Source: Phenylobacterium sp. RIFCSPHIGHO2_01_FULL_69_31
Lineage (GTDB): Bacteria > Pseudomonadota > Alphaproteobacteria > Caulobacterales > Caulobacteraceae
DNA length: 64,000 nucleotides
Reading direction: 5' to 3'
Assembly (NCBI RefSeq): GCF_001824475.1
Contig: NZ_MHXN01000023.1
Span: 1 to 64,000 of the forward strand
The position numbers and the translations under genes are program-made. Below the pieces are notes generated by a model. That model was not told where the DNA came from and did not search any database. It worked only from the letters and a program-made list of their open reading frames with translations. Shown here in pieces: positions 24,020 to 32,397 of this stretch (its first letter is position 1; each line of letters begins with the position of its first letter).

Positions 24020-24598
24020 ATGTACCACGAAGGCAATCGGGCGCTGCAGGACGCCTTCGGCAGCCGCGCGCTGGCCGACCGCCTGGACGAGAAGCTGCGC
24101 CACGACCGGTTTACCGAGGCCGACGCCGCCTTCATCGCCGCCCAGCCGTTCTTCTTCCTGGCCACCGCCGACGCCGACGGACGGCCGGACTGCTCGTTCA
24201 AGGGTGGGCCGCCGGGGTTCGCCTACGTGGCCGCGCCGGACCTGCTGGTGTTCCCCGACTACGACGGCAACGGCATGTTCAAGAGCCTGGGCAACATCGC
24301 CGTCAACCCGCATGTCGGTCTGTTGTTCATCGCCATGGGCGAGAAGGCCGGGCGGCTGAGGGTGAACGGCCGCGCCGAAGTGGTCACCGAGGATCCCGCC
24401 ATGGCCCACATGCCGGGCGCGCAGCTGCTGGTGAAGGTGACGCCCGCGGACATCTTTCCCAACTGCCCGCGCTACATCCCGCGGATGACGACGGAAGCGC
24501 CTTCGCCTTACGCGCCCGCCGCCGACGCGGAGCCGCTGGAGCCGAAGTGGAAGGCCTTTCCGGACTTCGCCGACGTGGTCCCGCCCAGGCGCCGCTGA
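24020..24598 (+). CDS. Pyridoxamine 5'-phosphate oxidase-family flavoprotein
   Basis: This 192-aa split-barrel protein has [20 protein letters not shown] (flavin-binding strand), [20 protein letters not shown] and [21 protein letters not shown]. It continues with [10 protein letters not shown], as in the PPOX/FMN-binding family. Conserved Cys and Pro residues (FPNCPRYIP) near the C-terminus occur in a subgroup of putative stress oxidoreductases. It reads divergently from prfA, with GAGGA before the ATG. It is cytoplasmic, and the substrate is unknown. Confidence 0.83.
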   Translation: MYHEGNRALQDAFGSRALADRLDEKLRHDRFTEADAAFIAAQPFFFLATADADGRPDCSFKGGPPGFAYVAAPDLLVFPDYDGNGMFKSLGNIAVNPHVGLLFIAMGEKAGRLRVNGRAEVVTEDPAMAHMPGAQLLVKVTPADIFPNCPRYIPRMTTEAPSPYAPAADAEPLEPKWKAFPDFADVVPPRRR

Positions 24599-24656
24599 GC
24601 GGAACGCTCCGCGCCTCCGGGTGTTACGGCCCCCGGTGACATACGGAGATTGAAAA

Positions 24657-24968
24657 ATGGCGATCGAACGCGTGACGGAACGCAGCGACGGCCTGACCCG
24701 CGAGCGCGTGGTCGAGCGCGACGCCGCGGGAACGACCTATGTGGACGCCGGGCGGGGCTCCGGCCTCGGCGGAGTCCTGATCGGCATAGCGGTGCTGGCG
24801 ATGGTGGCGATCGTCGCCTTCTTCCTGCTGCAGTCGAACCGCAACGACGCGATGCGGACCGAAGCGGTTACCAGCGCGGCCTCCAGCGTCGCGGACAGCG
24901 CCGCCGGCGCGGCCGAAGGTGTGACCAGCGCGGCCAGCCAGGCTGCCGACGCCGTCACGCCGCAGTAG
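24657..24968 (+). CDS. Small single-pass membrane protein
   Basis: This 103-aa protein is not recognised. It has a charged N-terminal part (residues 1-35), one strong membrane helix (VLIGIAVLAMVAIVAFFLL, about 40-58) and a C-terminal Ala/Ser-rich tail (SAASSVADSAAGAAEGVTSA), probably helical or disordered. GGAG stands 8 nt before the ATG. It is followed by a strong terminator, so it is transcribed alone or ends a unit. Confidence 0.6.
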   Translation: MAIERVTERSDGLTRERVVERDAAGTTYVDAGRGSGLGGVLIGIAVLAMVAIVAFFLLQSNRNDAMRTEAVTSAASSVADSAAGAAEGVTSAASQAADAVTPQ

Positions 24969-24982
24969 CCTTCCAGCCAACG

Positions 24983-25019
24983 AAAAGGGCCCGCTCCGGC
25001 GACGGAGCGGGCCCTTCTT
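24983..25019 (+). terminator. Strong intrinsic terminator
   Basis: AAGGGCCCGCTCCG (24985-24998) pairs perfectly over 14 bp with CGGAGCGGGCCCTT (25003-25016) around a GCGA loop. The stem ends in a short T-rich run (TTCTTA), with AAAA on the other side. It serves the membrane-protein gene and possibly the convergent gene at 25040. Confidence 0.85.
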
Positions 25020-25039
25020 ACGTCTTGCGACGTGGTGGC

Positions 25040-25333
25040 TTAGACGCGCTCGCCGGTCAGGGCGGCGTTGCCGAACATGCCCAGCTTGCAGTTGCCGGTC
25101 ATCTTGTCGCCTTCGACCTTGGCGGTGAACTCGAGCTTCATCGGCATCGGGTTGGTGATGTCCGAGCTCCAGGTCAGGTTGTCGCCGTCGACCTTGCCGG
25201 TGACTTCCTGCGAGCCCATTTCGCTATCCACCTTGCCGGTGAAGGTGTCGCCGCTGGTGGTGATGCCCACGTTCATCGTGCGCGCCCCCATCGGGGTGTT
25301 GATGGTGACTTTCCAGTTGCCGTCCGCGGACAT
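25040..25333 (-). CDS. Small beta-rich hypothetical protein
   Basis: This 97-aa protein consists almost wholly of alternating short strands: WKVTINTPMGARTM, GDTFTGKVDSEMGS, VTGKVDGDNLTWSS, PMPMKLEFTAKVEGD, ending in GNAALTGERV. Three pseudo-repeats of the form G.v.Gd.ltw suggest a small barrel or a lipocalin-like half. It has no signal peptide. I recall similar short proteins in Caulobacterales without function. Confidence 0.65.
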   Translation of the reverse strand: MSADGNWKVTINTPMGARTMNVGITTSGDTFTGKVDSEMGSQEVTGKVDGDNLTWSSDITNPMPMKLEFTAKVEGDKMTGNCKLGMFGNAALTGERV

Positions 25334-25390
25334 CTCGTCCCTCCCAAGAATTGGACGCGCACCTAAGCGCGTAAGGCCGGACTGCGCAAG

Positions 25391-25411
25391 AGTGACGCAG
25401 GCGTCACTTTT
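25391..25411. terminator. Palindromic hairpin after ispG
   Basis: AGTGACGC (25391-25398) pairs with GCGTCACT (25401-25408) across AG. It is followed by TTTT on the plus strand and lies 7-27 bp past the ispG stop. It probably ends ispG transcription; the T-run suits plus-strand transcripts better, and as a perfect palindrome it could also bind a protein. Confidence 0.55.
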
Positions 25412-25417
25412 ATGATG

Positions 25418-26560
25418 TTACTCCGCGGCCTGCAGGGCAGCGGTCTTTTCGGCCTCGATCTGGGCGGCGCGGGCCTCCACCAGGGCGACGATGTGGTCGA
25501 CCATGCCGTCGTTGTCCTGCTTGTGGTCGGGCTTGCCGGCCACATAGACCATGCCGGCGCCCTTGCCGCCGCCGGTGAAGCCGAGGTCGGTCATCAGGGC
25601 CTCGCCCGGCCCGTTCACCACGCAGCCGATGATCGACAGGCTCATGGGGGTGGCGATGTGGGCCAGCCGCTGTTCCAGCGCCTCGACCGTCTGGATGACG
25701 TTGAAGCCCTGCCGCGCGCAGGAGGGGCAGGCGATGATGTTCACCCCGCGGTGGCGCAGGCCGAGGCTCTTCAGGATGTCGAAGCCGACCTTGATCTCCT
25801 CGACCGGGTCGGCGGCCAGGCTGACGCGGATGGTGTCGCCGATGCCGGCCCAGAGCAGAGAGCCGATGCCGATGGCGCTCTTCACGGTGCCCGTGCGCGT
25901 GGCGCCGGCCTCGGTGACCCCCAGGTGCAGCGGGCAGTCGATGGCCTCGGCCAGCTGTTGGTAGGCGGCCACCGTCATGAACGGGTCGGAGGCCTTCACG
26001 CTGATCTTGAACTCGTGGAAGTCGTGGTCCTGCAGGATGCGCGCGTGGTTCAGCGCGCTCTCGACCATGGCGTCGGGGCAGGGCTCGCCGTACTTCTCCA
26101 GCAGGTCCCGCTCCAGGGAGCCGGCGTTGACCCCGATCCGCATGGAGCAGCCGTGGTCGCGGGCCGCCTGGATCACATCGCGCACCCGGGCCGCGGAACC
26201 GATGTTGCCGGGGTTGATCCGCAGGCAGGCCGCGCCCGCCTCGGCCGCCTCGATGCCGCGCCGGTAGTGGAAGTGGATATCGGCCACCAGTGGGACCTTG
26301 GAGGCCCGGGCGATCTCCCGGAACGCGGCCGTGGACTCCTCGTCGGGGCAGGAGACGCGGACGATGTCGGCGCCGGCCTCCTCCAGCTGGCGGATCTGTT
26401 CGATGGTCGCCTTGGCGTCGGCCGTCAGCGTGTTGGTCATCGACTGGACGGTGATGGGCGCGTCGCCCCCCACCTCCACGTCGCCCACGCGGATCTTGCG
26501 GCTCTTTCGGCGGTCGATGGCGCGCCAGGGGCGGACGCTGGTGTGGGCTTCTGTGGTCAT
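25418..26560 (-). CDS. ispG: 4-hydroxy-3-methylbut-2-enyl diphosphate synthase
   Basis: IspG (GcpE, 380 aa) is the [4Fe-4S] enzyme of the non-mevalonate isoprenoid pathway that reduces MEcPP to HMBPP. The N-terminal TIM barrel starts [20 protein letters not shown]. It includes [30 protein letters not shown] and [13 protein letters not shown]. The C-terminal cluster ligands are visible in [11 protein letters not shown] (two Cys) and [11 protein letters not shown] (one Cys, plus the catalytic Glu of GPGE). It is 45 nt downstream of the RodZ-like gene on the same strand, as is common in bacteria. Confidence 0.95.
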   Translation of the reverse strand: MTTEAHTSVRPWRAIDRRKSRKIRVGDVEVGGDAPITVQSMTNTLTADAKATIEQIRQLEEAGADIVRVSCPDEESTAAFREIARASKVPLVADIHFHYRRGIEAAEAGAACLRINPGNIGSAARVRDVIQAARDHGCSMRIGVNAGSLERDLLEKYGEPCPDAMVESALNHARILQDHDFHEFKISVKASDPFMTVAAYQQLAEAIDCPLHLGVTEAGATRTGTVKSAIGIGSLLWAGIGDTIRVSLAADPVEEIKVGFDILKSLGLRHRGVNIIACPSCARQGFNVIQTVEALEQRLAHIATPMSLSIIGCVVNGPGEALMTDLGFTGGGKGAGMVYVAGKPDHKQDNDGMVDHIVALVEARAAQIEAEKTAALQAAE

Positions 26561-26605
26561 GGCCCGCGGAAAATAGTCGGTCCCGAAGGGAAACCCAACT
26601 GCGGG

Positions 26606-27745
26606 CTACGGCCGCGGGGCCGGCTTGGCGGCGGGGGGCGGCGGCTGGATCACCACTGGCGCTGCGGGCCGCGACTGGACGGCGGCCGACGGGACGGCCG
26701 GCTGGGTCGTCGTTGCGAGCTTGGACGCGAGCACCTGCTGCGCCGGCAGCACGCCCTTGGACTGACCGGCCACGAACACCTGGAAGTCCTGGGGCGAGGA
26801 GACGTCGAGCGTCAGGCCGGCGAGTTGGGGAACCCGGTACGCCTCGCCCTTGGCCAGCTGGCGGGCGAAATAGACCGACCCGTCGGGCCCGCGCACGATC
26901 AGGGCTCCCGCCTTGATCGCCTGCACCGTCACCACCGACGGGTTGGAGGAATCATAGATGCGGCCCTTGGGCGTGAAGACGGTGGGCAGCGACGCCAGGT
27001 CCACGGGCGGGGGCTCGCCCAGCCGCGTCGGGGGCGGGGCGGCGGCGGCTGGCGCATTCGGGTCGGCCTTGAGGCCCATGGCGGCCGCCAGTCCCGGCGT
27101 CTCGTAGGGCGGAGGCGTGGTGGATTCCACCGGGGCGGGCAGGGGATACCCCAGCTCCACCGTCCCGGACTTCATCTGGGTGAGCGCCTTGGCGGTCTGG
27201 GCCGGCGGCGCCAGCGGCGGGGGTGGGGCGGCGGCCATCATCGCCCGCTGCGCCACGTTCCACAGCACGATGGCGGCGATGATGATCAGGGCGCCGATCA
27301 GGAAGGCCGCGACGCGCGGGTCCTTCTCGTCGATCATGCCCACCGGCGCGCGCAGGGCCTCCTCCAGCACCGGCTCGTCGCTCTTGAACCGCTCCGTGGC
27401 CAGGTCGGGGTCGACGCCCAGGGCGGTGGCGTAGGCGCGAATGTAGCCGATGGTGAAGGGCCGGGACGGCAGGGCGTCCAGCTGCATCGCCTCGATCGCT
27501 TCGAGGTAGGAGCGCCGCACCCGGGTCCGCTCGGCCACCTCCGGCAGGGTCAGGCCCTTGTCCTGGCGGATCGCCCGCAGCGCCTCGCCCAAGGTCTCGT
27601 GGGCGTGCAGCGGGTCGACGGGCGCAGGCGGCCCCGCATCGACCGGCTCGGCTGGCGGCGGCGCATCCGGGCCGCCGAAGCTCAGCGCCGCGCGAAGTCG
27701 TCCGCGCGCCGTCTCGGCCTTCTTGGATGTGCGTTTGCGTAACAC
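26606..27745 (-). CDS. RodZ-like helix-turn-helix membrane protein
   Basis: The 379-aa protein has an N-terminal Cro/C1-type HTH (LGEALRAIRQDKGLTLPEV, then RRSYLEAIEAMQLDALPSRP). One membrane helix follows (VAAFLIGALIIIAAIVLWNV), then a Pro/Ala-rich periplasmic linker and a C-terminal beta domain of the DUF4115 type (SVVTVQAIKAGALIVRGPDG, AKGEAYRVPQLAGLTLDV). This is the RodZ architecture, linking MreB to the cell wall. Start: the GTG at 27745 has AGGAG 5 nt upstream; a longer GTG start at 27769 is less supported. The ispG gene downstream is the usual neighbour. Confidence 0.83.
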   Translation of the reverse strand: MLRKRTSKKAETARGRLRAALSFGGPDAPPPAEPVDAGPPAPVDPLHAHETLGEALRAIRQDKGLTLPEVAERTRVRRSYLEAIEAMQLDALPSRPFTIGYIRAYATALGVDPDLATERFKSDEPVLEEALRAPVGMIDEKDPRVAAFLIGALIIIAAIVLWNVAQRAMMAAAPPPPLAPPAQTAKALTQMKSGTVELGYPLPAPVESTTPPPYETPGLAAAMGLKADPNAPAAAAPPPTRLGEPPPVDLASLPTVFTPKGRIYDSSNPSVVTVQAIKAGALIVRGPDGSVYFARQLAKGEAYRVPQLAGLTLDVSSPQDFQVFVAGQSKGVLPAQQVLASKLATTTQPAVPSAAVQSRPAAPVVIQPPPPAAKPAPRP

Positions 27746-27793
27746 GCGGGCTCCTGCCGTCGCCGCCACAGTGTCTAGGGATTCGGGCGAGGA

Positions 27794-30055
27794 TCAGACG
27801 GCGAGGTAGAGTTTGCGCGCGAGGGTTTCAATCTCGTTCCGAACCGAGCCGGCCGACGACTTCAGCAGGGCCGAAACACCGCGCCGGGCGGCCTCCCGAT
27901 CGCAGCTCAGCACCATCTGCTTCACAGGGCCGATGCCGGCCGGGGGCATGGAGAGCCGCTCGAACCCGAGGGCGGTGAGCGCGAACGCCTCCAGCGGGCG
28001 GCCCGCCATCTCGCCGCAGACGCTGACCGGGGTGCCGGTTTCGGCACAGGCGCGCTGGATCGCCTCCATGGCGCGCAAGGCCGGCGGCGACAGGAAGTCG
28101 TAGCGATCGGCCACGCGCGGGTTCCCCCGGTCCGCCGCGAACAGATACTGCATCAGGTCGTTGGTCCCGACGCTGACGAAGTCGGTCATCGGCAGCAGGG
28201 CGTCCAGGTGCCAGATCAGGGACGGCGCCTCGATCATCGCGCCCACGTCCAGGCGCGACGGCGCCGGGCGGCCGCGGCGCTGGGCCCAGGCGACCTCTGT
28301 CTCGACCAGGGCCCGGCCGGCGCGGAACTCGTCCACGCTGGCCACCAGCGGGAACATGATCCGCAGCGGCCGGCCCTTCGAAGCGGCGATCAGGGCGCGG
28401 AGCTGCAGGCGCAGCAGGCCCGGGCGGTCCAGGCCCATCCGGATCGCGCGCCAGCCTAGGGCCGGGTTCTCCTCGCGCTCGGCCTCCATGTACGGCAGCA
28501 CCTTGTCGCCGCCGAGATCCAGGGTGCGGAAGGTCACCGGCAGGTCGCCGGCCGCGTCCATGACCCGGGAATAAAGCGCCGTCTGGGCGTTGAACCGCGG
28601 CATCTCCTCCGAGACCATGAACTGGAACTCGGTGCGGAACAGGCCGATGCCCTCGGCGCCGGTGTCGGCCAGGCTCTCCAGGTCCACGTCGAGGCCGGCG
28701 TTCATCAGCAGCGTCACCTTCACCCCGTCGCGGGTGAAGGCGGGCGTGTCTTTCAGCTTGGCGAACTCGGCCTGCCGCTGCCGGCGCACGTCCATCCGCG
28801 CCTTGATGGCGGTGGCCACGTCGGGGCGGGGGCGCAGATAGGCCTCGCCCGTCTCGGCGTCGACGATGACCGGGTCGCCCTCCGAGACCTTGTCGCGCAG
28901 GCCGTTCAGGCGGCCGACGCAGGGGATGTCGAGCGCCCGGGCGACGATGGCGGCGTGCGAGGCGGAGGAGCCTTCCTCCAGCAACAGCCCCCGCAGCTTG
29001 GTGCGGTCGTATTCCAAGAGGTCGGCGGGCCCCAGGTTCCGGGCGACCAGGATGGCGTTCTCGGGCAGGTCGCGCGCCACGCTGCCGTCCCCGGACAGGT
29101 GCCGCAGCAGCCGGTCGTTCAGGTCCTCGAGGTCGTGCAGCCGTTCGCGCAGATAGGGGTCGCGCGCCTGGCCCAGGCGGGCGCGGTGCTCGGAACGGAC
29201 CCGTTCCACCGCGGCCTCGGCGGTCAGGCCGTTCTTCACCGCGTCTTCGAGGCTGCGGTTCCAGCCCCGGTCGTGGGCGAACATGCGATAGGTGTCGAGC
29301 ACGTCGTACGAGGCGTCGACCAGGCCGTGCTGGCCCTCCAGCATCTTGTCGATCTGGGCCTTCAGCGCCTCCAGCGCCGCCTGCAGCCGGGCCTCTTCCG
29401 CGACCACGTCGTCGGAGAGGAGCTGCGAGGAGGCCACCGGCGGCTCGTGGAGGACGGCCACGCCATAGGCCAGGCCGTCGGCGAACTTGGAACCCTTGAT
29501 CCGCTCGGGCCGCCGGGGCGCGAGTTCGACGCCTTCCAATTCGCCGACGCTGATCAGTTCGCCCGAGGCGACCATCTCGGCCACCACCATGGCGACGATC
29601 TGGATGTCCTCGACCTCGTCCTCGGAATAGACCCGCTCGGTGCGGTTCTGGACGACCAGGACGCCGATCACCCGCCCGCCGCGCAGCAGCGGCACGCCCA
29701 GGAAGGCGTGGTAGGGATCTTCGCCGGTCTCCGGACGGTACGAGAAGGCGGGGTGCTCGGGCGCGTCGGCCAGGTTCAACGGCCGGCCCATCCGCATGAT
29801 CTCGCCGACCAGGCCCTCGCCCGGCTTCATGCGGGTCACGTGGACGGCGTTCGGATCGAGGCCTTCGGTGGCGAACAGCTCCATCTCGCCGCTGGCGCGC
29901 CGCAGGTAGATCGAACACACCTCGGCGACCATGGAGAGCGCGATGATCCGCACGACCATGTCCAGGCGCTGCTGCGCGGGGCCACCCCCGGCGAGCGCCT
30001 CGCGGATCTGCCGAAGCAGGCTCCGCTGTCCACGTATGGCGACGGATGCGGCCAT
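27794..30055 (-). CDS. ptsP: PEP-protein phosphotransferase of the nitrogen PTS (EI-Ntr)
   Basis: This 753-aa protein has an N-terminal GAF domain (about 15-160, LDMVVRIIALSMVAEVCSIY). EI proper follows: the phosphohistidine motif EEGSSASHAAIVARALDIP (His in SHAAI), the PEP-binding barrel LLMNAGLDVDLESL, GIGLFRTEFQFM, PVTFRTLDLGGDK, and FVSVGTNDLMQYLFAADR with VSVCGEMAG at the end. It starts the phosphorelay EI-Ntr to NPr to EIIA-Ntr, which senses nitrogen and potassium status in proteobacteria. In related genomes it follows lysC; here 7 kb of other genes lie between. Confidence 0.94.
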   Translation of the reverse strand: MAASVAIRGQRSLLRQIREALAGGGPAQQRLDMVVRIIALSMVAEVCSIYLRRASGEMELFATEGLDPNAVHVTRMKPGEGLVGEIMRMGRPLNLADAPEHPAFSYRPETGEDPYHAFLGVPLLRGGRVIGVLVVQNRTERVYSEDEVEDIQIVAMVVAEMVASGELISVGELEGVELAPRRPERIKGSKFADGLAYGVAVLHEPPVASSQLLSDDVVAEEARLQAALEALKAQIDKMLEGQHGLVDASYDVLDTYRMFAHDRGWNRSLEDAVKNGLTAEAAVERVRSEHRARLGQARDPYLRERLHDLEDLNDRLLRHLSGDGSVARDLPENAILVARNLGPADLLEYDRTKLRGLLLEEGSSASHAAIVARALDIPCVGRLNGLRDKVSEGDPVIVDAETGEAYLRPRPDVATAIKARMDVRRQRQAEFAKLKDTPAFTRDGVKVTLLMNAGLDVDLESLADTGAEGIGLFRTEFQFMVSEEMPRFNAQTALYSRVMDAAGDLPVTFRTLDLGGDKVLPYMEAEREENPALGWRAIRMGLDRPGLLRLQLRALIAASKGRPLRIMFPLVASVDEFRAGRALVETEVAWAQRRGRPAPSRLDVGAMIEAPSLIWHLDALLPMTDFVSVGTNDLMQYLFAADRGNPRVADRYDFLSPPALRAMEAIQRACAETGTPVSVCGEMAGRPLEAFALTALGFERLSMPPAGIGPVKQMVLSCDREAARRGVSALLKSSAGSVRNEIETLARKLYLAV

Positions 30056-30206
30056 TCTACGCGAACGATCCTCCCTTACCCTTTGCCGGGTCCCTAACAG
30101 TTTTATCTTTCAGAACCGAGACCCAAAGGCCGGTTTTGCGGCGCTCGATGCAACTGCACAGCCATGGGGCATGGCGGCGGCCGCGGACCGTCACTAGCTT
30201 AGATAG

Positions 30207-31583
30207 GTGCCCCTCGACGATCTCCCCAGGTCCCGATTGATCCCACCCGCGGTGGAGCCGCCGGACGGTCCGCTGCCCTATTTCCACGCGCTGTGGAAGC
30301 TCCTGGACAACCCGATCGAGGCCTGGCCCCGGGCGGTTTATGAGGAGCCGTTCTACCAGCGGGGCGACGAGCGCCAGACCTTCCTCTACGCCTGCGACCC
30401 GGCGATGCTGAAGGACATCCTGCTCGACAAGGTCGAGGCCTTTCCCAAGGACTGGATGTTCGACCGGGTGACCAAGCCGGCCCTGGGCGAGGGGCTGCTG
30501 ACCGCCCAGGGCGAACACTGGCGCTGGCAGCGCCGGGCCGCCGCGCCGGGTTTCCGGCCCGACAATGTCGCCGCCATGACTCCGGCCATGGTCGCCGCCG
30601 CCGAGGCGGCGCTCGCCCGCTGGCGCGAGCGGGGCGAGGGGGCCCGGCTGGACATCGCCACCGAAATGACCGCCATCACCTTCCAGGTGATCTTGGACAC
30701 CATGCTGTCCGGCGGCGAGGGGATCGACGTCGAGGCGGCGGCCCGCAAGATCACCGACTACCTGGAGACCCTGGGCAAGATCACGCCCGCCGACCTGCTC
30801 CAGTGGCCGACCTGGACCCGGGTGGCCCTCGCGCCGCGCGGCCAGCGGGCCATGGTGTTCCTGAAGGCCATGGTCGACCGGATGGTCGAACGCCGCCGCC
30901 GCGAGCCGTCGCGCGGCGACCTCGTCGACCTTTTGATGCAGGCGCAGGACCCCGAGAGCGGCCGGCGGATGGACGACGTCCTGCTGCGCGACAACCTCCT
31001 GACCTTCATCGCCGCCGGCCATGAGACCACGGCCCTGGCTCTGACCTGGTCGCTCTACCTGCTGGGCCGCGATCCGGAGACGGCGGCGCGGGTCCGGGCC
31101 GAGGTGGCGGAGGTGGCCGGCGAGGAGAGCCTGACGGACGCCGACGTCGCGCGCCTGACCTTCACCCGCCAGGTCGTGCAGGAGGCGATGCGCCTCTATC
31201 CGTCCCTGCCGCTGATGAGCCGCATGTGCGCCGAGGACACCGAGGCCGGCGGCCACCCGGTGGCCAAGGGGACCTTCATCTTCATCCCCATCTACGCGAT
31301 CCACCGGCACCGCCGCCTGTGGAGCGACCCCGACGCCTTCGACCCCGACCGGTTCGGCCCGGCCGAGAGCGCCGGCCGGCCCCGGTTCGCCTATCTGCCG
31401 TTCGGCGGGGGGCCGCGGGTCTGCATCGGCCAGGCATTCGCCCTCACCGAAGCCGTCGCCATCCTGGCGACGCTGGTCCGCGGCGCGAGCCTGGAGCCCG
31501 ACCCGGGCCACCGCATCCGCCCGGTCATGCGTGTCTCCATGCGGCCCCACGGCGGCATGCCCATGACCCTGCGCCTGCGCTGA
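30207..31583 (+). CDS. Cytochrome P450
   Basis: The 458-aa soluble P450 monooxygenase has the I-helix oxygen-activating motif FIAAGHETTALALTWSLYLL (AGHETT) and the K-helix E..R (QEAMRLYPSLP). It also has the PERF-like FDPDRFGPAE and the haem Cys loop FGGGPRVCIGQAFALTE. The similarity is to bacterial CYP102/CYP4-like fatty-acid or alkane hydroxylases without a fused reductase, so ferredoxin partners must be elsewhere. The start is GTG 30207; no strong ribosome site is seen. It is divergent from ptsP, and its stop is 5 bp from that of the M24 peptidase. Confidence 0.92.
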   Translation: MPLDDLPRSRLIPPAVEPPDGPLPYFHALWKLLDNPIEAWPRAVYEEPFYQRGDERQTFLYACDPAMLKDILLDKVEAFPKDWMFDRVTKPALGEGLLTAQGEHWRWQRRAAAPGFRPDNVAAMTPAMVAAAEAALARWRERGEGARLDIATEMTAITFQVILDTMLSGGEGIDVEAAARKITDYLETLGKITPADLLQWPTWTRVALAPRGQRAMVFLKAMVDRMVERRRREPSRGDLVDLLMQAQDPESGRRMDDVLLRDNLLTFIAAGHETTALALTWSLYLLGRDPETAARVRAEVAEVAGEESLTDADVARLTFTRQVVQEAMRLYPSLPLMSRMCAEDTEAGGHPVAKGTFIFIPIYAIHRHRRLWSDPDAFDPDRFGPAESAGRPRFAYLPFGGGPRVCIGQAFALTEAVAILATLVRGASLEPDPGHRIRPVMRVSMRPHGGMPMTLRLR

Positions 31584-31587
31584 CCCC

Positions 31588-32262
31588 TCAGCCCGCCCGG
31601 ATCAGCAGGTCTTCGTAGAAGGCGCCGATCGGCCGCGTCGGATGGGCGATCTGGATCTCCAGGATCCACAGGCCGGAGACCGGCACGCCGTCGAAATCGC
31701 CGAGGGCGCCTGCCTTGTAGATCGCGTGCGGAAAGTCCGAGACCCGGTGGCCCTTCACCTCCCAGTTCAGCCGCCAGCCCCTGGCCTCGGCGCGGTCGGT
31801 GGCGAACCGATAGAGCGCCTCGCCCGTGACGCCGTGCTCCCGCCACTGGGCCGCCACCTCGTCCCACAGGTCCCGCGCCGCCTGGGCGCAGGCGTGCATC
31901 TTCGGATCGTCGCCCACGACGAAGGTGTCGCCTGCATCGCCCTCGTGGCCGTCCCAGACGGCGCCCAGGTCCACGAAGAAGATGTCGTTCGGCTGCAGCA
32001 CGTAGTCCGGCTGGAAGTCGGCATGGAAGGTCTCGATGGTGCCAGGGCCGAAGCGCACCACGTTCCGGTGCCAGAGCCGGTCCATGCCCATGGCCTCCAA
32101 CACTTCCTGGGCGATCGCGTCGCCGCGGCCTTCGGTGACGCCGGGCCGGATCTGCGCGGCGATGCGGCGGACCGCCTCGAACGTCAGGTCGCGGGCCTTG
32201 ACCATGGCAGGGAGCGAGAAGGCCTCGCCGACGGCTTCGCGGCGGGGATTTACGGCGGACAT
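31588..32262 (-). CDS. M24-family metallopeptidase (Xaa-Pro aminopeptidase-like)
   Basis: This 224-aa pita-bread-fold protein has the five metal ligands in order: Asp in FFVDLGAVWDG, Asp in GDAGDTFVVGD, His in KGHRVSDFPHAIY, Glu in ILEIQIAHP and Glu in FYEDLLIRAG. It is shorter than full Xaa-Pro dipeptidases and lacks their N-terminal domain, like methionine-aminopeptidase-sized members. The substrate is unknown. A perfect AT-rich palindrome lies 16 bp upstream of the start. Confidence 0.85.
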   Translation of the reverse strand: MSAVNPRREAVGEAFSLPAMVKARDLTFEAVRRIAAQIRPGVTEGRGDAIAQEVLEAMGMDRLWHRNVVRFGPGTIETFHADFQPDYVLQPNDIFFVDLGAVWDGHEGDAGDTFVVGDDPKMHACAQAARDLWDEVAAQWREHGVTGEALYRFATDRAEARGWRLNWEVKGHRVSDFPHAIYKAGALGDFDGVPVSGLWILEIQIAHPTRPIGAFYEDLLIRAG

Positions 32263-32277
32263 GGACGACTCCGAAGG

Positions 32278-32301
32278 TGATATAAAGAAATCCTTATATC
32301 A
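32278..32301. promoter_or_regulatory. AT-rich perfect inverted repeat, ArsR/SahR-type operator
   Basis: TGATATAA (32278-32285) and TTATATCA (32294-32301) form a perfect 8-bp dyad around AGAAATCC, standing out in GC-rich DNA. The form ATATAAAGA...TATAT is that of ArsR-family operators such as SahR (family knowledge). It lies between the divergent M24 peptidase and hydrolase genes. No ArsR-type gene is adjacent. Confidence 0.6.
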
Positions 32302-32397
32302 ATCTGCCGCGCCGCGCGAGCCCCTCCGACGCCGCTTGAGCTTGCGCGCGGCCCGGCGCATCGTCCTTGCAACGATAAGGGCGGGGAGGGGATGGCC

